Origin: Pyramidobacter piscolens
GTDB taxonomy: Bacteria > Synergistota > Synergistia > Synergistales > Dethiosulfovibrionaceae
Length of the DNA: 64,000 bases
NCBI GenBank assembly: GCA_004558205.1
Contig: SFDM01000005.1
Coordinates: 62,001-126,000, forward strand
Reading direction: 5' to 3'
The notes beneath the pieces are model-generated. The model did no database searches, had not been told where the DNA came from, and was given only the letters and a program-made list of their open reading frames with translations. Every line of letters begins with the position of its first letter. Within the stretch, counting starts at the first letter, position 1. Shown piece by piece: positions 46,349 through 56,242 of the stretch. Both the position numbers and the translations under genes were made by a program.

Positions 46349-49300
46349 TTGTAGTAAATCTTTGCCAGGGGCGTTTCAAGCCCGCGGGGTACGAGTTTCA
46401 GCTCAAGGTCGCGGGGTTCCTCCGCGGGGATTTCGACGGATACCGCGTATTCGGCCCAGGCGCCGGCAAGGGTCAGGCTGCCTTTGGCGATTTCCTGCGC
46501 TTCCTGGGAGTTGTCCAGGGGATTTCGCGCCGTGAGGGTCCAGTCGCAGGGGATTTCGCCCCGCGTGGCGGCGCGCCAGGAGAGCGTCAGAGAAGCCTTT
46601 TCGCCGTCGCCGCTTTCGTCGAGATTCCGGTCAAGGATCTTCGTCTCGAAGCCCCGGACGCTCAGAGGCGCGGCGAAGTCGCCGCAGCGGATTTCGTAGA
46701 CGCCCGTGGGAATCGGGGAGGGAATCGTGAACTCAAACTCCGTCTCCTCGGACTCCTCGGAAAGGATGAGCAGCTTTTCCTCGGGCTTGAGAGACCGGTC
46801 GCCGAAAAGAGGCGACCGAAGTGTCAGCTCACTTTCAGAGGCGCTGCGCACCTTGATTCGCGCTGTCTCCCCGGCCTGGTACTGCGGCTTGTGGGGGATC
46901 ATGAGGATTTCGTCGGCGCTGTTCAGCACGGGCAGAGCGTTGATCACCACGGAGCGCCCGCTGGCGTGATAGAGCGCGAACAGTAGCTTATTGCCACTGA
47001 AGGACACGGGAATGTCGCTGAAAGCGGCTTCGGCCTTTCCGTCCTTAAGGCGCACGTCCTGGGTCCAGCTCTGATCGTTCCAGGTGACTCTGAACTGGTA
47101 GTCGCCGTCGGGAGTGCCCTTTTCAGCTTCCGCCGTCAGGGTGACGCTCATGCTGCCGCCCTCGGTGTAGGCTTCTTTGTCGCTTTGAGCCGTGAGCTCG
47201 AAGGAAGGCGCGCGGATTTCCAGCATGAAGTCCCTTTCTGCCTCCTCGGCCTTGGCTTTCACGAGGATTCGAGACGTCGCGGCGTCGTCGGGCACGGTCA
47301 CGGGCAGGGCGATTTCCCTGCTCTCGCCGGGGCCGAGGGTTACTTCGGCGCTGTGGCTCCGCACGTCGGGAATCATGACTGAACAGAGCGCCGAGCCGCC
47401 CACGCCGCCGCGGTTTTCCACGGTGAATTTCAGGGTTGTCTGGCTGCCGGGGCGCAGGATCTCGCCTTCGGGGACCGCCGTTATGACGGGCGTGAACTTC
47501 ACGGGCGCCTTGGTCTCTGACAGAGGCCTGAGCAGGGCCGACGCCCTGGAGGTTCTGCCGCCGGCGACAGCGGCGCGAAGCGAGGTCCCCGCGAAACCCT
47601 CTTTGCGAATGGACAGCGACGGCACGCCCGAGGGAACTCTGTCGAAAAGAACCTGTCCTGAAGCGTTGGTGACCGCTTTGACGGAGCCCTTTTCCAGGGG
47701 CAGCGTTACGACGGCTCCTGCCAGAGGTTTTTTCGCGCTGTCAGCGACTGTGAGAAGCAGCCTTCCCAGTCCCCTGGGCATGATGGGCGTCATGGGAACG
47801 GAGACCGTCAAATCGCGGCGTCCAGCCGTGAAGAAGACCGACGCGGAGCTGTCGCGATATCCGGGAGCTCTGACGCCAAGGGACAGCCGCGCGAAATCGG
47901 TTGATTTGCGGCAGCGGATTTCACCGGAGGGGGCTGTAAAATCTCTGCCGTCGAGCCGGAAGGTGGCGCCGCGCACGGTGCGCCCTGTGGCCACGTCGAA
48001 AGCGCGCAGAGTGGCCTGACCCTCGGGAGCTTGGGGCGTCATGAAGAGCTTGCTCTGAACGGTACGTCCCGGATAGGCCGCGGGATAGTAGTCTGAAATT
48101 CCCCTGTAGCCAGGAACTTCGAACCAGGTACGCTTGTTTCGCCAGGCCGGGGCTTTCACGCTGGCGGAGGCGCCGGCGGCGAAAGCTCTGGCTCCCTGGT
48201 CGAGAGGCAGGGAAACGAAGCGTTCAAGCGGCTGGCTTGTCAGCGCGTCCATGGGCTGAAAATCGACAACGCCCTTAGACGGCCACAGGCTGACCGGGCA
48301 GAGGACCTTCCTGCCGGCGAAGACTGGCGGATAGAAGTCGCCTGTTTCCACGTAGCCTTCGCTCTGAAAAGCGGACCGCCTGTTCCCTTCCTGCGCTTGT
48401 CTGACTGCGATTTCCTTGCAGAAGGAAAGACTGCCGCTGTCGAGGGCGATTCCTGTGAAACGCTCAAGATTCGCTCCTGTGACGGCATCGGACAGGCGGA
48501 ACTCGACGGTTCCCCGGGTGGGCCACAGGGAGACGTTCCTTTCAGCTTTTCGTCCGGCGAAAACCGTTGGATAGAAGTCGCCCGTTTCGGCGTATCCTTC
48601 GCTCCAGAACGCGGAACGCCTGTTCCCAGCCTTTGACTGTCCGAGAGCGAGGCCGTCGGCGTAAGCCATGCTGTCACTGTCCAGAACGCGGCCTACGAAT
48701 TTTTCGAGAGGCGCGCCGTTCAGGGCGTCCCGGACGCGGAATTCCACCGCGCCTTCGCTGGGCCACAGAGCTATGGTGCGCGTGATTTTCCGGCCCGCGA
48801 AGTTTATCGGGTAGAAGTCGCCTGTCTCGGAATAGCCTTCGGCCCAGAAATTTGTTCGGGCGTATTTTTCAGAGGTGGTTCCAGAGGCGAGGCCCTCTGC
48901 GAAGGCCGACTGGCCTCTGTCCAGGATAGAGCCTGCGAATTTGGGCAGAGGCTTGCCGCTGATGGCGTCAAGGACTCTGAATTCAACTTCGGCCCGCAGC
49001 GGTCTCATGTGAACGAGGCGTTTCACCTTCTGTCCGGGGAAGAAGGCCATGCCGCGGAGGTCCAGACTTTCATAGCCCTCGGCGGCGAAGGTCAGATCGC
49101 TGCGGCCTGGCGCGTTTTCGCACTCGAAAAGCCCTTCTTCGTAAATGAAGGGTTTTCCTGAGAGCTTACCCCGGAGAAGCGTGACTGGTTCGCTGGTGAT
49201 GAGATCGCGTATTTCGAAGAGTATGCCGCCCTTCTCGCTGGGCAGCGGCGCGTCGGAGGGATAAAGCACATAGTCTTCGACGATGCCCTTTCGATTTCCG

Positions 49301-52300
49301 CCGCCTGAATAACCTGTGGTTTCCAAATTATGGAAGTTCGTCAGGGAGAGCTTCAGGCTGAAGGAGCCTGGGGGCAGCTTGAAAGCGAAGGAGCCTTTGG
49401 CGTCGGTTTGCGTCTTGTACTCCCTGTCACCGGCTTTCAGAGTGACTTCGACGCCTTTCAACGGCCGGCCGTCGGGATCGCGCGCCAGCGCCCTGTAGGC
49501 GAAGGAGCCGAGGCGGGGCTGCAAGTAGATCTCTTCGCTCAAAGATTTTTCCTGGACGCAGGCGTTCAAAAAGAGCTCTGTCTCCAGAGGTTCAAAGTCT
49601 TTGTGCTCAAACCTGAACTTCAGCCGGCCCGTGGGGACCGTCACGGCCAGAACCCCGTCTTTGCCTGTGTTCCCAAGGGGCTTGCCTGACAGAGAGATCT
49701 TCACGTCTTTCAAGGGCTTGTTCGTCACCAGATCGCGGAGAACCAGGCTCCTCACGGTGTTCAGCGGCGCGAGCCAGTAGGTTTCAGCCTCGGCGTTAAC
49801 GGCGTTCATGAGGCATTCCGTCTCAAGGGCTTTAAAGCCTTCGCGCGAGAAGGTCAGGCGTTGACGGCCGTCGGGCAGAGGCAGTTCGGCGGTCCCGTCG
49901 GTTTTTGTCAGGATGGTGCGGTCATTCCAGACGATTTTGACGCTGTCAAGAGGTTCGCCGGAGATCAGGTTTTTGACGACAAATCTCGCGGAACCCGGAT
50001 TGGCCGCGCGGTCGGGCTTCAAGTAGAGACGGCGCGGAACGGTCTCGGAGATCGTGAAGAAAGCTTCTGTTTTCAGCTTTTGATAGCCCGTCGCCTCCAG
50101 GGTAATCCTGCGGCGTCCCGCGTCCACGTTGTGAAAACGCGCTATTCCCTTGGCGTCGGTGGTTTCGGCGGGCGCGCCCTCGGAATCGATGGTCACGCGG
50201 GCTTGAGCCAGGGGTTTTTCTGTCACCCAGTCGAGGACTTCAAATGACTCGGCGCATTTTAACGGCCTCAGGTAGGCCGTGAAGTCAGCGGGCCGTTCTC
50301 CGGCGTAAAACGCCGTCTCAAGGGTCTCATAGCCCGCGGCGGTCAGGCGGATTTGCCCGCACCCCGGCCGAAGCCGTTCGATCCTCTCGCGGTTCAGCGA
50401 CGACGATACGTCGCGGGTCCAGCCGTTGTTAGTTCTGATGAGAGCCTGAACCTTTTGGGCTTCCTGTCCCGTGGCTCCGTCGAAGACTTTAAAGCGCAGC
50501 TTGCCCACGGCGGGATAGAGGTTTTGTTCCAGTTCGAGGCCCTCTTCAACCTTTACGTCGAATCGGCTGGACGATTCGCTTGAGCCGTCGATCAGGCATC
50601 GGACTTCGTAATTTCCGGGCAGAAGCGCCGCCGACCAGTTGCCAGCGGCGTCGCTGCGCAGGCTGTGGCTTTCGTCTCTGCCGTGCAGGCTCAGTTCCAT
50701 GTGAGGCAGGGCTTCGCCGGTCACGCGGTCGATCACGCGCCCCTTCAGCTTTCCAGTGCCGAGGCCGCTTCCAGAGGGCAGCAGCTCCACCTTCAGAGGC
50801 TGGTTCTCCCTGGAGAGAATCATGTCGCCTGTGAAGGGGTTGTACTCGTCGGCCTGGGCCTGAAGCGCGAATTTTCCCGCGGGGATCTGGAGTTCAAAGG
50901 CTCCTTTCTCGTCGGACGCGGTTTCAAAGAGAGTTTTTCCCAGGTGGAACGACAGAGTTCCCTTCGGGACGGGCTTTTTGGTGATTCGGTCCGTCAAAAT
51001 GCCCTTGAAGGTCTCCGGCGCGCCGAGGTAGTTGAAGACAGCGCTGCCTGCTCCGATCATGGAGCCCTTCAGAATCACGTAGGCCTGCACCGAGCAGGGG
51101 CCCGAGGTCATGTCTGATGGCAGCTTGAGGGATTGGGACGCCTCAGCCTTCTCGGCTTCGGCGGTAAAGCTTTTCTCCTCGGAAACTCTGGAGCGTCCCG
51201 CGCCGTCCAGAATCACAAAGCGGACGCTGCCCGCCGACGCTGCTTTGAAGGGGTTCTCAAAGGACAGCTCGGCCTTGATTGAGCCGCCCACTTCGCAGGC
51301 CTCTTTATCGAGTTTCAGGGAGATCTCGGTCCTGGGCGCGTGGGTGTAGAATCCCTTGCTCATGGAGGCCAGGCGGGCTCCGCTTTTTGCGTCGAAAACG
51401 TCCACGTAAAAGCGGTCGTTGCCGTCGTCGTTGATCACGGTGATGACCTTTTCGAGGGTGAAGGTCCCTTCGGCAGGCAGACGCACCTGGTCGGTTCCCT
51501 CGTAGAGCTTCTTGTTTTCCGGGCTGGACGCCCAGCTGTTGTGAATGAAACGCCACTGAACCTTCAAATCCTGGTCCTGACCCGTCCTCTCCCAGAAGAG
51601 CGCTGTGAATCGGGCCTGAGCCCCGCGGACGTAGTTTTCCAGGTCGCTTGCCAGGGAGAGGTTCAGAGGGGCCTTGTTCTCGCTGGGAGCCGCGGCGTTC
51701 CGCGGCAGCACGCTGACCACAAAAGCCTTTTGCGGCGCGGCGAACCCCGCCTTTTTTCCTGATTCGTCGAAGAAGTCGGCGCCGACGCTGTAGAAGCCTG
51801 ATTGGGACGCCGACGGGATAAGAATGCCCTCGGGGCCGCTCTGAGTCTCGATCTGGCTTCCGTCTGGCGCGAGAACCAGCGGTTTAAAGCTCTTCCAATG
51901 AACGCCTTCGGGAACTTGGACGGTTACGCCTTCTGAGGAACTGCCTGAAGAACGGGCCTGAATTTTCACGCTGGCGCCCCTTTCGATGAAAGGGACCTCT
52001 CCGTTGTCAAGCAGATAGGCCAGAAGGTCGCGGAAGAAGAGCTTCTCGTCGGAGGTGCTTTGATGATTGCCCGCGGCCCAGTCCAGATAGAGCGTCGAAA
52101 GGACGACGCGCCCCTTTTTCCAGGGGTAGGCGATCATGCAGGGCTGGCCGTTCTTTGTCCGCGACAGCCAGATTTCGCTTTTTTCGGGATAGTCCAGGAA
52201 GTAGCCGTCCACGTTGAAGTCCGGCTCGGCTTTTGTCATGGAGGCGAAGGCCCCGATGTTTTTCATGACCCGCGCCGAGGCGTACTGGCAGCTCTGGTCT

Positions 52301-55044
52301 TCTGCGAATCCGTAGGCCTTGACGTCGCCGGGGATCGCTCCGTACTCCCTGCCGAGCTGCTGCGCAAAAGCGAGTACCGTGCCGCCCGACTCAAGGTAAT
52401 GTTCGATCAGGGCCTTGAACCGAGCTGAGCCTGCATAGTCCGACAGCGCGCCGCTGGGGATGATCAGAAGACGGTAGTTGGCGAGCAGGTTGGGATTGGC
52501 GTCGGGACGAATTATGACTGCCGCTTCGCTGGCGCCCATAAGAGAGGCCGCGCCCCGGGCGTAGCCCGATGACAGGATAGCCACGTCGGGAGTCAGAGCC
52601 ACGTTCCAGATCACGTCGCGGCGCACTTCTTCAATCACTGATTTCTGTTCAGGCGAGAGTTGCGGAGCCATGTCCAGGGACGCGGGGTCCATCGCCGCAT
52701 CGAGGAAGGCCCCTAACGTCTCGGGGTTCAGGTCGTGGCCTGAAATTTCGGGATCGCGGTTTTGCAGCCATCCTGTCACGAAGAAATCGCCCTGTGAAAG
52801 GGCACGCAGCCAAAGAGCCCTCTCCTGTACGGGGAGCGCCAGCAGCGCCGCGCCGATATTTTCGTTGTCGTCGGGGTTATCGGCGCCGGGAGTGCCGAAG
52901 GTGATACCCAGTTCCTGAGCGCGCTGGTCCTTGAACTTTTTGACCCATTTTTTCAGATCCTCGGGAGTCGTGCTGTTCATGAGCTCAGCCATCTTTTGGG
53001 GATCCTTGAGAATGGGCTCGAAGATGCGCCAGTACTTAAAGCGGTTTTTCTCCCAGACCGGAGGCAGCGGCCCGCCGCCAATGGCTTTGGAGATCAGATC
53101 CGACAGAGGCTTGTAGCGCTCCTTCATGGCCTCTTCGTTCTTCATCGCCTCCAGGGCTTTTTTGTAAGCTTCATAGTAGGCGTCGAGAGTGCCGGCGGTC
53201 ACGTAGCCCAGTTCGCTTATGGTGAGAATGTCGCCGGCGGCGGGGATCATCTTTGCCCCTTCCCAGCCCAGGTAGATTGCGGTCCACTGTTCGGGCGTCA
53301 GATTCCATTTTTTGCCCTTGGCCTGGTCTCTGTAATACTGTTCCAGGTCCTGGGCATAATACTCATGGGTTGTGTCGATGGCGCCCTGGATGCCGAGGAA
53401 CGTTCCCGCTCCGAGGGCGAGCGCTTCGCCCAGGGTCAGCATTCCAAAGTTTTCGGGATCGCGCTTGGCTTCCTGTTCCAGGTGATCGCTGCAGGCCTTG
53501 AGCCCCATGTAGACGCCGTAGATCCTGCCGAGAATTCCTGCAACCGCGCTGGCCTTTTCAAGCTTGCTTGTGCCGGCGCGGGTTTTGACGTGAGGCGAGT
53601 CGACGTCGGCAGGCTTGGTCCCTTTGAGGGGCTTGGCAGAAGGCGCGTCGGAGGCCGTTCCCAGGCGTTTCGATGGAACGTCGGCTCCAGCGGCCGCCTT
53701 TTTGATGCCCGTCAGCTCCGAGGGCTTGGGGTCAGCCGGAAGGGGTTTGGCCTTCCCGCCTGAGGCTCTCCTGGCGTTGTCCTTGGCAAAATGCTCTGGG
53801 GACATGGTCTTCTTCGTGTAGAGGTCGGTGATCTTCCCGTCGGCCTCGACCTTTATCTTGCGCCCCGCCAGTTCGGCGCCCGTCTGTGGCGAGTTTTTCG
53901 TGATGCCCTTCAGCGTCGCCTTGTTGGTCTCGTTGATGGTCGTGATTTCTGCCTTGGTCTTATTCCAGGTGTCGAGGTCCTGCTTCGTCCAGGCGGAACG
54001 CGGCTTTGCGTCCAGATCAGTGAGTGTTTGCCGACGCTGCTTCATCAGCGTGTCGCTCTGGCTTTTCGCGTTTTTGGCCGAGTCCTGAAGGGCGGCGTTG
54101 GCTTTTTTCTTGAACTCGCTGATCTTTTGCTCCCGCACCTCGGGCGGATCCTTAAAGTCCGTCACTCGGGCCTGTTCCCAGCTGCCGCCCTGCTGAAGGG
54201 TCTCGCACTGCTTTTTAAAGCCGGGGTCGATGTCGGTGTTTGACCACTCGGCGGCTTTCACCACGCTTTTTCCGATGGTCTTGCCGTCGCTCAGGTCAGT
54301 GCCTTTGCCTGTGAGCCCCGCTTCAGAGGCTTTTTTCACGTTGTCCAGGACGGCGCCTTGGGGATCCTTGACGCCCATTTTGCCGTCCGACGTCTCGTAG
54401 AGCCCTCCGGCGCTGGAGAAGGTGTCTTTAGCCATGCCGGAGCTTCTGACCCAGTCTTTCCACTGCCGGCTCCCTTCCTTGAGCTGCGGCGGCTTTTCCC
54501 AGATCACGATGTTTCGGGTCTCGTCGATATAGCGGTGTGAGTTGTGGGGATCCTTTTTAAACTGATAGCCTTTGCCGCTGTCGTTCATCTTGTCGGCCAG
54601 CTTTTTACCGCCGCCGTCCTTTATGGCCGTGATGTCCATGTCGCTCTCGGGCGATTTTGGATCGCCGCCTGAGCTGATGTAATCCTTCGTCGGATCGTAA
54701 TTGCCTTTGGCGTCCTTCTTTGCGACGTGCTCGTCAAAATCTGCAGGACGTTTGTCTTTATTGTCTTTGTTGTCTTTATTGTATTTATACTTGTCGAAAA
54801 TTTTCTGTCGATCCTGAGCGTATTCCTGATGTTTAACGGGATCATCAAGATTGTTGTCCCAGTGTTTTTTGTCGTTTTCAGCAAGTTCTCTGCGAAAATC
54901 TTCCACAAGTTTTGTATGCTCGTCTACGTTCTCCTCCGCCATGGCCGCCGAAAGTTCCGGCTGAAAAACCGGCAGAGGCCCCTGAAGTGTCAGGCTCAGG
55001 AGCAGCAGGAGCGCCAGTAATTTGCGCCACAGGAATTTCTTCAT
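46336..55044 (-). CDS. 2902-residue secreted multi-domain giant protein
   Basis: Start chosen at ATG 55044 (MKKFLWRKLL) after AAAGGGGGG; the frame extends upstream into the TPR gene. A signal peptide ends near residue 36 (LSAAMA-EE). Approximate order: Lys/Asp-rich soluble region (40-500); helical region with a hydrophobic Gly/Ala stretch (500-650); a GATase1-like segment (815-1010, DVAILSSGYARGAASL, then IIPSGALSDY); Ig-like MG/CARDB-type modules; about ten carboxypeptidase-regulatory-like beta modules (1390-2010); four 80-residue repeats (2010-2340); further beta modules; and NEW3/CARDB- and MG-type domains at the end. The whole suggests a large periplasmic or surface protein. No anchor or export passenger motif is visible. 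Its last codons come from a MITE. Fourth in the leftward operon; role unknown. Confidence 0.9.
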   Translation of the reverse strand: MKKFLWRKLLALLLLLSLTLQGPLPVFQPELSAAMAEENVDEHTKLVEDFRRELAENDKKHWDNNLDDPVKHQEYAQDRQKIFDKYKYNKDNKDNKDKRPADFDEHVAKKDAKGNYDPTKDYISSGGDPKSPESDMDITAIKDGGGKKLADKMNDSGKGYQFKKDPHNSHRYIDETRNIVIWEKPPQLKEGSRQWKDWVRSSGMAKDTFSSAGGLYETSDGKMGVKDPQGAVLDNVKKASEAGLTGKGTDLSDGKTIGKSVVKAAEWSNTDIDPGFKKQCETLQQGGSWEQARVTDFKDPPEVREQKISEFKKKANAALQDSAKNAKSQSDTLMKQRRQTLTDLDAKPRSAWTKQDLDTWNKTKAEITTINETNKATLKGITKNSPQTGAELAGRKIKVEADGKITDLYTKKTMSPEHFAKDNARRASGGKAKPLPADPKPSELTGIKKAAAGADVPSKRLGTASDAPSAKPLKGTKPADVDSPHVKTRAGTSKLEKASAVAGILGRIYGVYMGLKACSDHLEQEAKRDPENFGMLTLGEALALGAGTFLGIQGAIDTTHEYYAQDLEQYYRDQAKGKKWNLTPEQWTAIYLGWEGAKMIPAAGDILTISELGYVTAGTLDAYYEAYKKALEAMKNEEAMKERYKPLSDLISKAIGGGPLPPVWEKNRFKYWRIFEPILKDPQKMAELMNSTTPEDLKKWVKKFKDQRAQELGITFGTPGADNPDDNENIGAALLALPVQERALWLRALSQGDFFVTGWLQNRDPEISGHDLNPETLGAFLDAAMDPASLDMAPQLSPEQKSVIEEVRRDVIWNVALTPDVAILSSGYARGAASLMGASEAAVIIRPDANPNLLANYRLLIIPSGALSDYAGSARFKALIEHYLESGGTVLAFAQQLGREYGAIPGDVKAYGFAEDQSCQYASARVMKNIGAFASMTKAEPDFNVDGYFLDYPEKSEIWLSRTKNGQPCMIAYPWKKGRVVLSTLYLDWAAGNHQSTSDEKLFFRDLLAYLLDNGEVPFIERGASVKIQARSSGSSSEGVTVQVPEGVHWKSFKPLVLAPDGSQIETQSGPEGILIPSASQSGFYSVGADFFDESGKKAGFAAPQKAFVVSVLPRNAAAPSENKAPLNLSLASDLENYVRGAQARFTALFWERTGQDQDLKVQWRFIHNSWASSPENKKLYEGTDQVRLPAEGTFTLEKVITVINDDGNDRFYVDVFDAKSGARLASMSKGFYTHAPRTEISLKLDKEACEVGGSIKAELSFENPFKAASAGSVRFVILDGAGRSRVSEEKSFTAEAEKAEASQSLKLPSDMTSGPCSVQAYVILKGSMIGAGSAVFNYLGAPETFKGILTDRITKKPVPKGTLSFHLGKTLFETASDEKGAFELQIPAGKFALQAQADEYNPFTGDMILSRENQPLKVELLPSGSGLGTGKLKGRVIDRVTGEALPHMELSLHGRDESHSLRSDAAGNWSAALLPGNYEVRCLIDGSSESSSRFDVKVEEGLELEQNLYPAVGKLRFKVFDGATGQEAQKVQALIRTNNGWTRDVSSSLNRERIERLRPGCGQIRLTAAGYETLETAFYAGERPADFTAYLRPLKCAESFEVLDWVTEKPLAQARVTIDSEGAPAETTDAKGIARFHNVDAGRRRITLEATGYQKLKTEAFFTISETVPRRLYLKPDRAANPGSARFVVKNLISGEPLDSVKIVWNDRTILTKTDGTAELPLPDGRQRLTFSREGFKALETECLMNAVNAEAETYWLAPLNTVRSLVLRDLVTNKPLKDVKISLSGKPLGNTGKDGVLAVTVPTGRLKFRFEHKDFEPLETELFLNACVQEKSLSEEIYLQPRLGSFAYRALARDPDGRPLKGVEVTLKAGDREYKTQTDAKGSFAFKLPPGSFSLKLSLTNFHNLETTGYSGGGNRKGIVEDYVLYPSDAPLPSEKGGILFEIRDLITSEPVTLLRGKLSGKPFIYEEGLFECENAPGRSDLTFAAEGYESLDLRGMAFFPGQKVKRLVHMRPLRAEVEFRVLDAISGKPLPKFAGSILDRGQSAFAEGLASGTTSEKYARTNFWAEGYSETGDFYPINFAGRKITRTIALWPSEGAVEFRVRDALNGAPLEKFVGRVLDSDSMAYADGLALGQSKAGNRRSAFWSEGYAETGDFYPTVFAGRKAERNVSLWPTRGTVEFRLSDAVTGANLERFTGIALDSGSLSFCKEIAVRQAQEGNRRSAFQSEGYVETGDFYPPVFAGRKVLCPVSLWPSKGVVDFQPMDALTSQPLERFVSLPLDQGARAFAAGASASVKAPAWRNKRTWFEVPGYRGISDYYPAAYPGRTVQSKLFMTPQAPEGQATLRAFDVATGRTVRGATFRLDGRDFTAPSGEIRCRKSTDFARLSLGVRAPGYRDSSASVFFTAGRRDLTVSVPMTPIMPRGLGRLLLTVADSAKKPLAGAVVTLPLEKGSVKAVTNASGQVLFDRVPSGVPSLSIRKEGFAGTSLRAAVAGGRTSRASALLRPLSETKAPVKFTPVITAVPEGEILRPGSQTTLKFTVENRGGVGGSALCSVMIPDVRSHSAEVTLGPGESREIALPVTVPDDAATSRILVKAKAEEAERDFMLEIRAPSFELTAQSDKEAYTEGGSMSVTLTAEAEKGTPDGDYQFRVTWNDQSWTQDVRLKDGKAEAAFSDIPVSFSGNKLLFALYHASGRSVVINALPVLNSADEILMIPHKPQYQAGETARIKVRSASESELTLRSPLFGDRSLKPEEKLLILSEESEETEFEFTIPSPIPTGVYEIRCGDFAAPLSVRGFETKILDRNLDESGDGEKASLTLSWRAATRGEIPCDWTLTARNPLDNSQEAQEIAKGSLTLAGAWAEYAVSVEIPAEEPRDLELKLVPRGLETPLAKIYYKQFS
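48035..49003 (-). repeat. Four tandem ~80-codon repeats in the giant gene
   Basis: Each unit starts VEFR-x-x-DA-x-x-G-x-x-L and contains SEGY-x-ETGDFYP-x-x-FAGRK and LWPS; the fourth is more diverged (VDFQPMDALTSQPLERF, then DYYPAAYPGR). The repeats are diverged at the DNA level, so expansion is not recent. Confidence 0.85.
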
Positions 55045-55060
55045 GATTCTGCGCCCCCCT

Positions 55061-55990
55061 TTACTTTTCGGCTTCCCAGAGCGCGGCGATTTTATTGGCG
55101 TAGGCCGCCGCGGAAGGGTTCTGCGCCCAGGCCGAAATGGCCTTTTTGAGCGTTTCAATGGCTAGTTTTTTATTGCCCTTAGCGCGCTGAAACTGAGCCA
55201 GGGCGAATAGCGCGGTTCCGTCCCCTCCGTCGGCGTTCAGACGGCTCTGGACGAAGGCCTCGCCTTCGGCGGTTTTCCCGCTGATCAGGCAGGTGGCGCC
55301 GAAAAGGGGCATGACGTTCAAATCGAAAAGTTCTGGTTTTTGCGCGAAGGCTTTCAGAAAATGGGTTACAGCGTCTTCAAAGCTCTCATCCTGAAACTCC
55401 AGACCGGCCAGGAAGACCAGCGTCTCAGCGTGACTTGGGTCGAGTTCGAGAGCCTTTTCGCAGGCTTCCCTCGCCAGGGACTGGGTGTAACTGTTGGCTC
55501 CAAAGGCGCCGTAGACGCGGGCGAGGATATAAAAGAAATCGGGCCGTTCGGGACAGATCTCCGAAGCCGAAAGGGCGTAGGCCAGAGCTTTACGCAGCTC
55601 TGGGGCCTCGTCGGGCGAAGGACGGGGATTTTTTGCCCTGTAGGCCTCCAGAGCCTCAAGGGCGATGGAGCCTCGCAGAATCCCCAGAGCCAGCCTGTTC
55701 AGCTCCGAGGGATCCTTTTCGCAGAGCTCCATAGCGCGGCTTTCCGAGGCTGGAGGCTCATATTCATCGGGGGCTTGGCCGAGATCCTGATCGGGCATAG
55801 CGTCAAGTTCCTTGACTGTGAGGTAGACTGAGCTGTTCCTGTTGGCCATAAAGTCAGAAAGGTCTGCGTCTTTATCTATTTTTTCCTGCGCTGGCGGCTC
55901 CAGGACTCTGGGCCCCGGCTCCTCTGCGAAGGAAGGGCGCGGCAGCGCGCAGAAGACGAGGAGAATCAGATACAGGGAGATCGTTTTCAC
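55061..55990 (-). CDS. Secreted TPR-repeat protein
   Basis: The 309-residue protein has a signal peptide (LYLILLVFCALPRPSFA-EE) and a Pro/Asp-rich linker. TPR-like helices follow from about residue 130 (ASEICPERPDFFYILARVYG, ACEKALELDPSHAETLVFLA, FALAQFQRAKGNKKLAIETL). TPRs bind protein partners, and the giant protein encoded 16 nt downstream is the obvious candidate (inference). AGGAGG precedes the ATG. The 250-nt gap to the ankyrin gene holds no other gene, so the operon may have an internal promoter or processing site there. Confidence 0.88.
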   Translation of the reverse strand: MKTISLYLILLVFCALPRPSFAEEPGPRVLEPPAQEKIDKDADLSDFMANRNSSVYLTVKELDAMPDQDLGQAPDEYEPPASESRAMELCEKDPSELNRLALGILRGSIALEALEAYRAKNPRPSPDEAPELRKALAYALSASEICPERPDFFYILARVYGAFGANSYTQSLAREACEKALELDPSHAETLVFLAGLEFQDESFEDAVTHFLKAFAQKPELFDLNVMPLFGATCLISGKTAEGEAFVQSRLNADGGDGTALFALAQFQRAKGNKKLAIETLKKAISAWAQNPSAAAYANKIAALWEAEK

Positions 55991-56242
55991 AGAAATTCCT
56001 CCTTTGTATGTGTATTTTTTATTGGCGCATTTTTGTGGAGAATTTGCACGAATAGGAGACTGTGAGCCTCTTCAGTTGATACAAAACGAGGGAGTCAAGG
56101 CGCAAAGAGCCTCCTTCATCTGTACAGGCGAGGGCTTTGCGCGGCAGGACTCCCCCGGAGTGTTTCTGACGTCGGATTTCAGACGTGCCAAGGGGGGATC
56201 AAAGCGGGCGGCGAACCGGCAGGGGCCGGCGCTTTCATGGGG

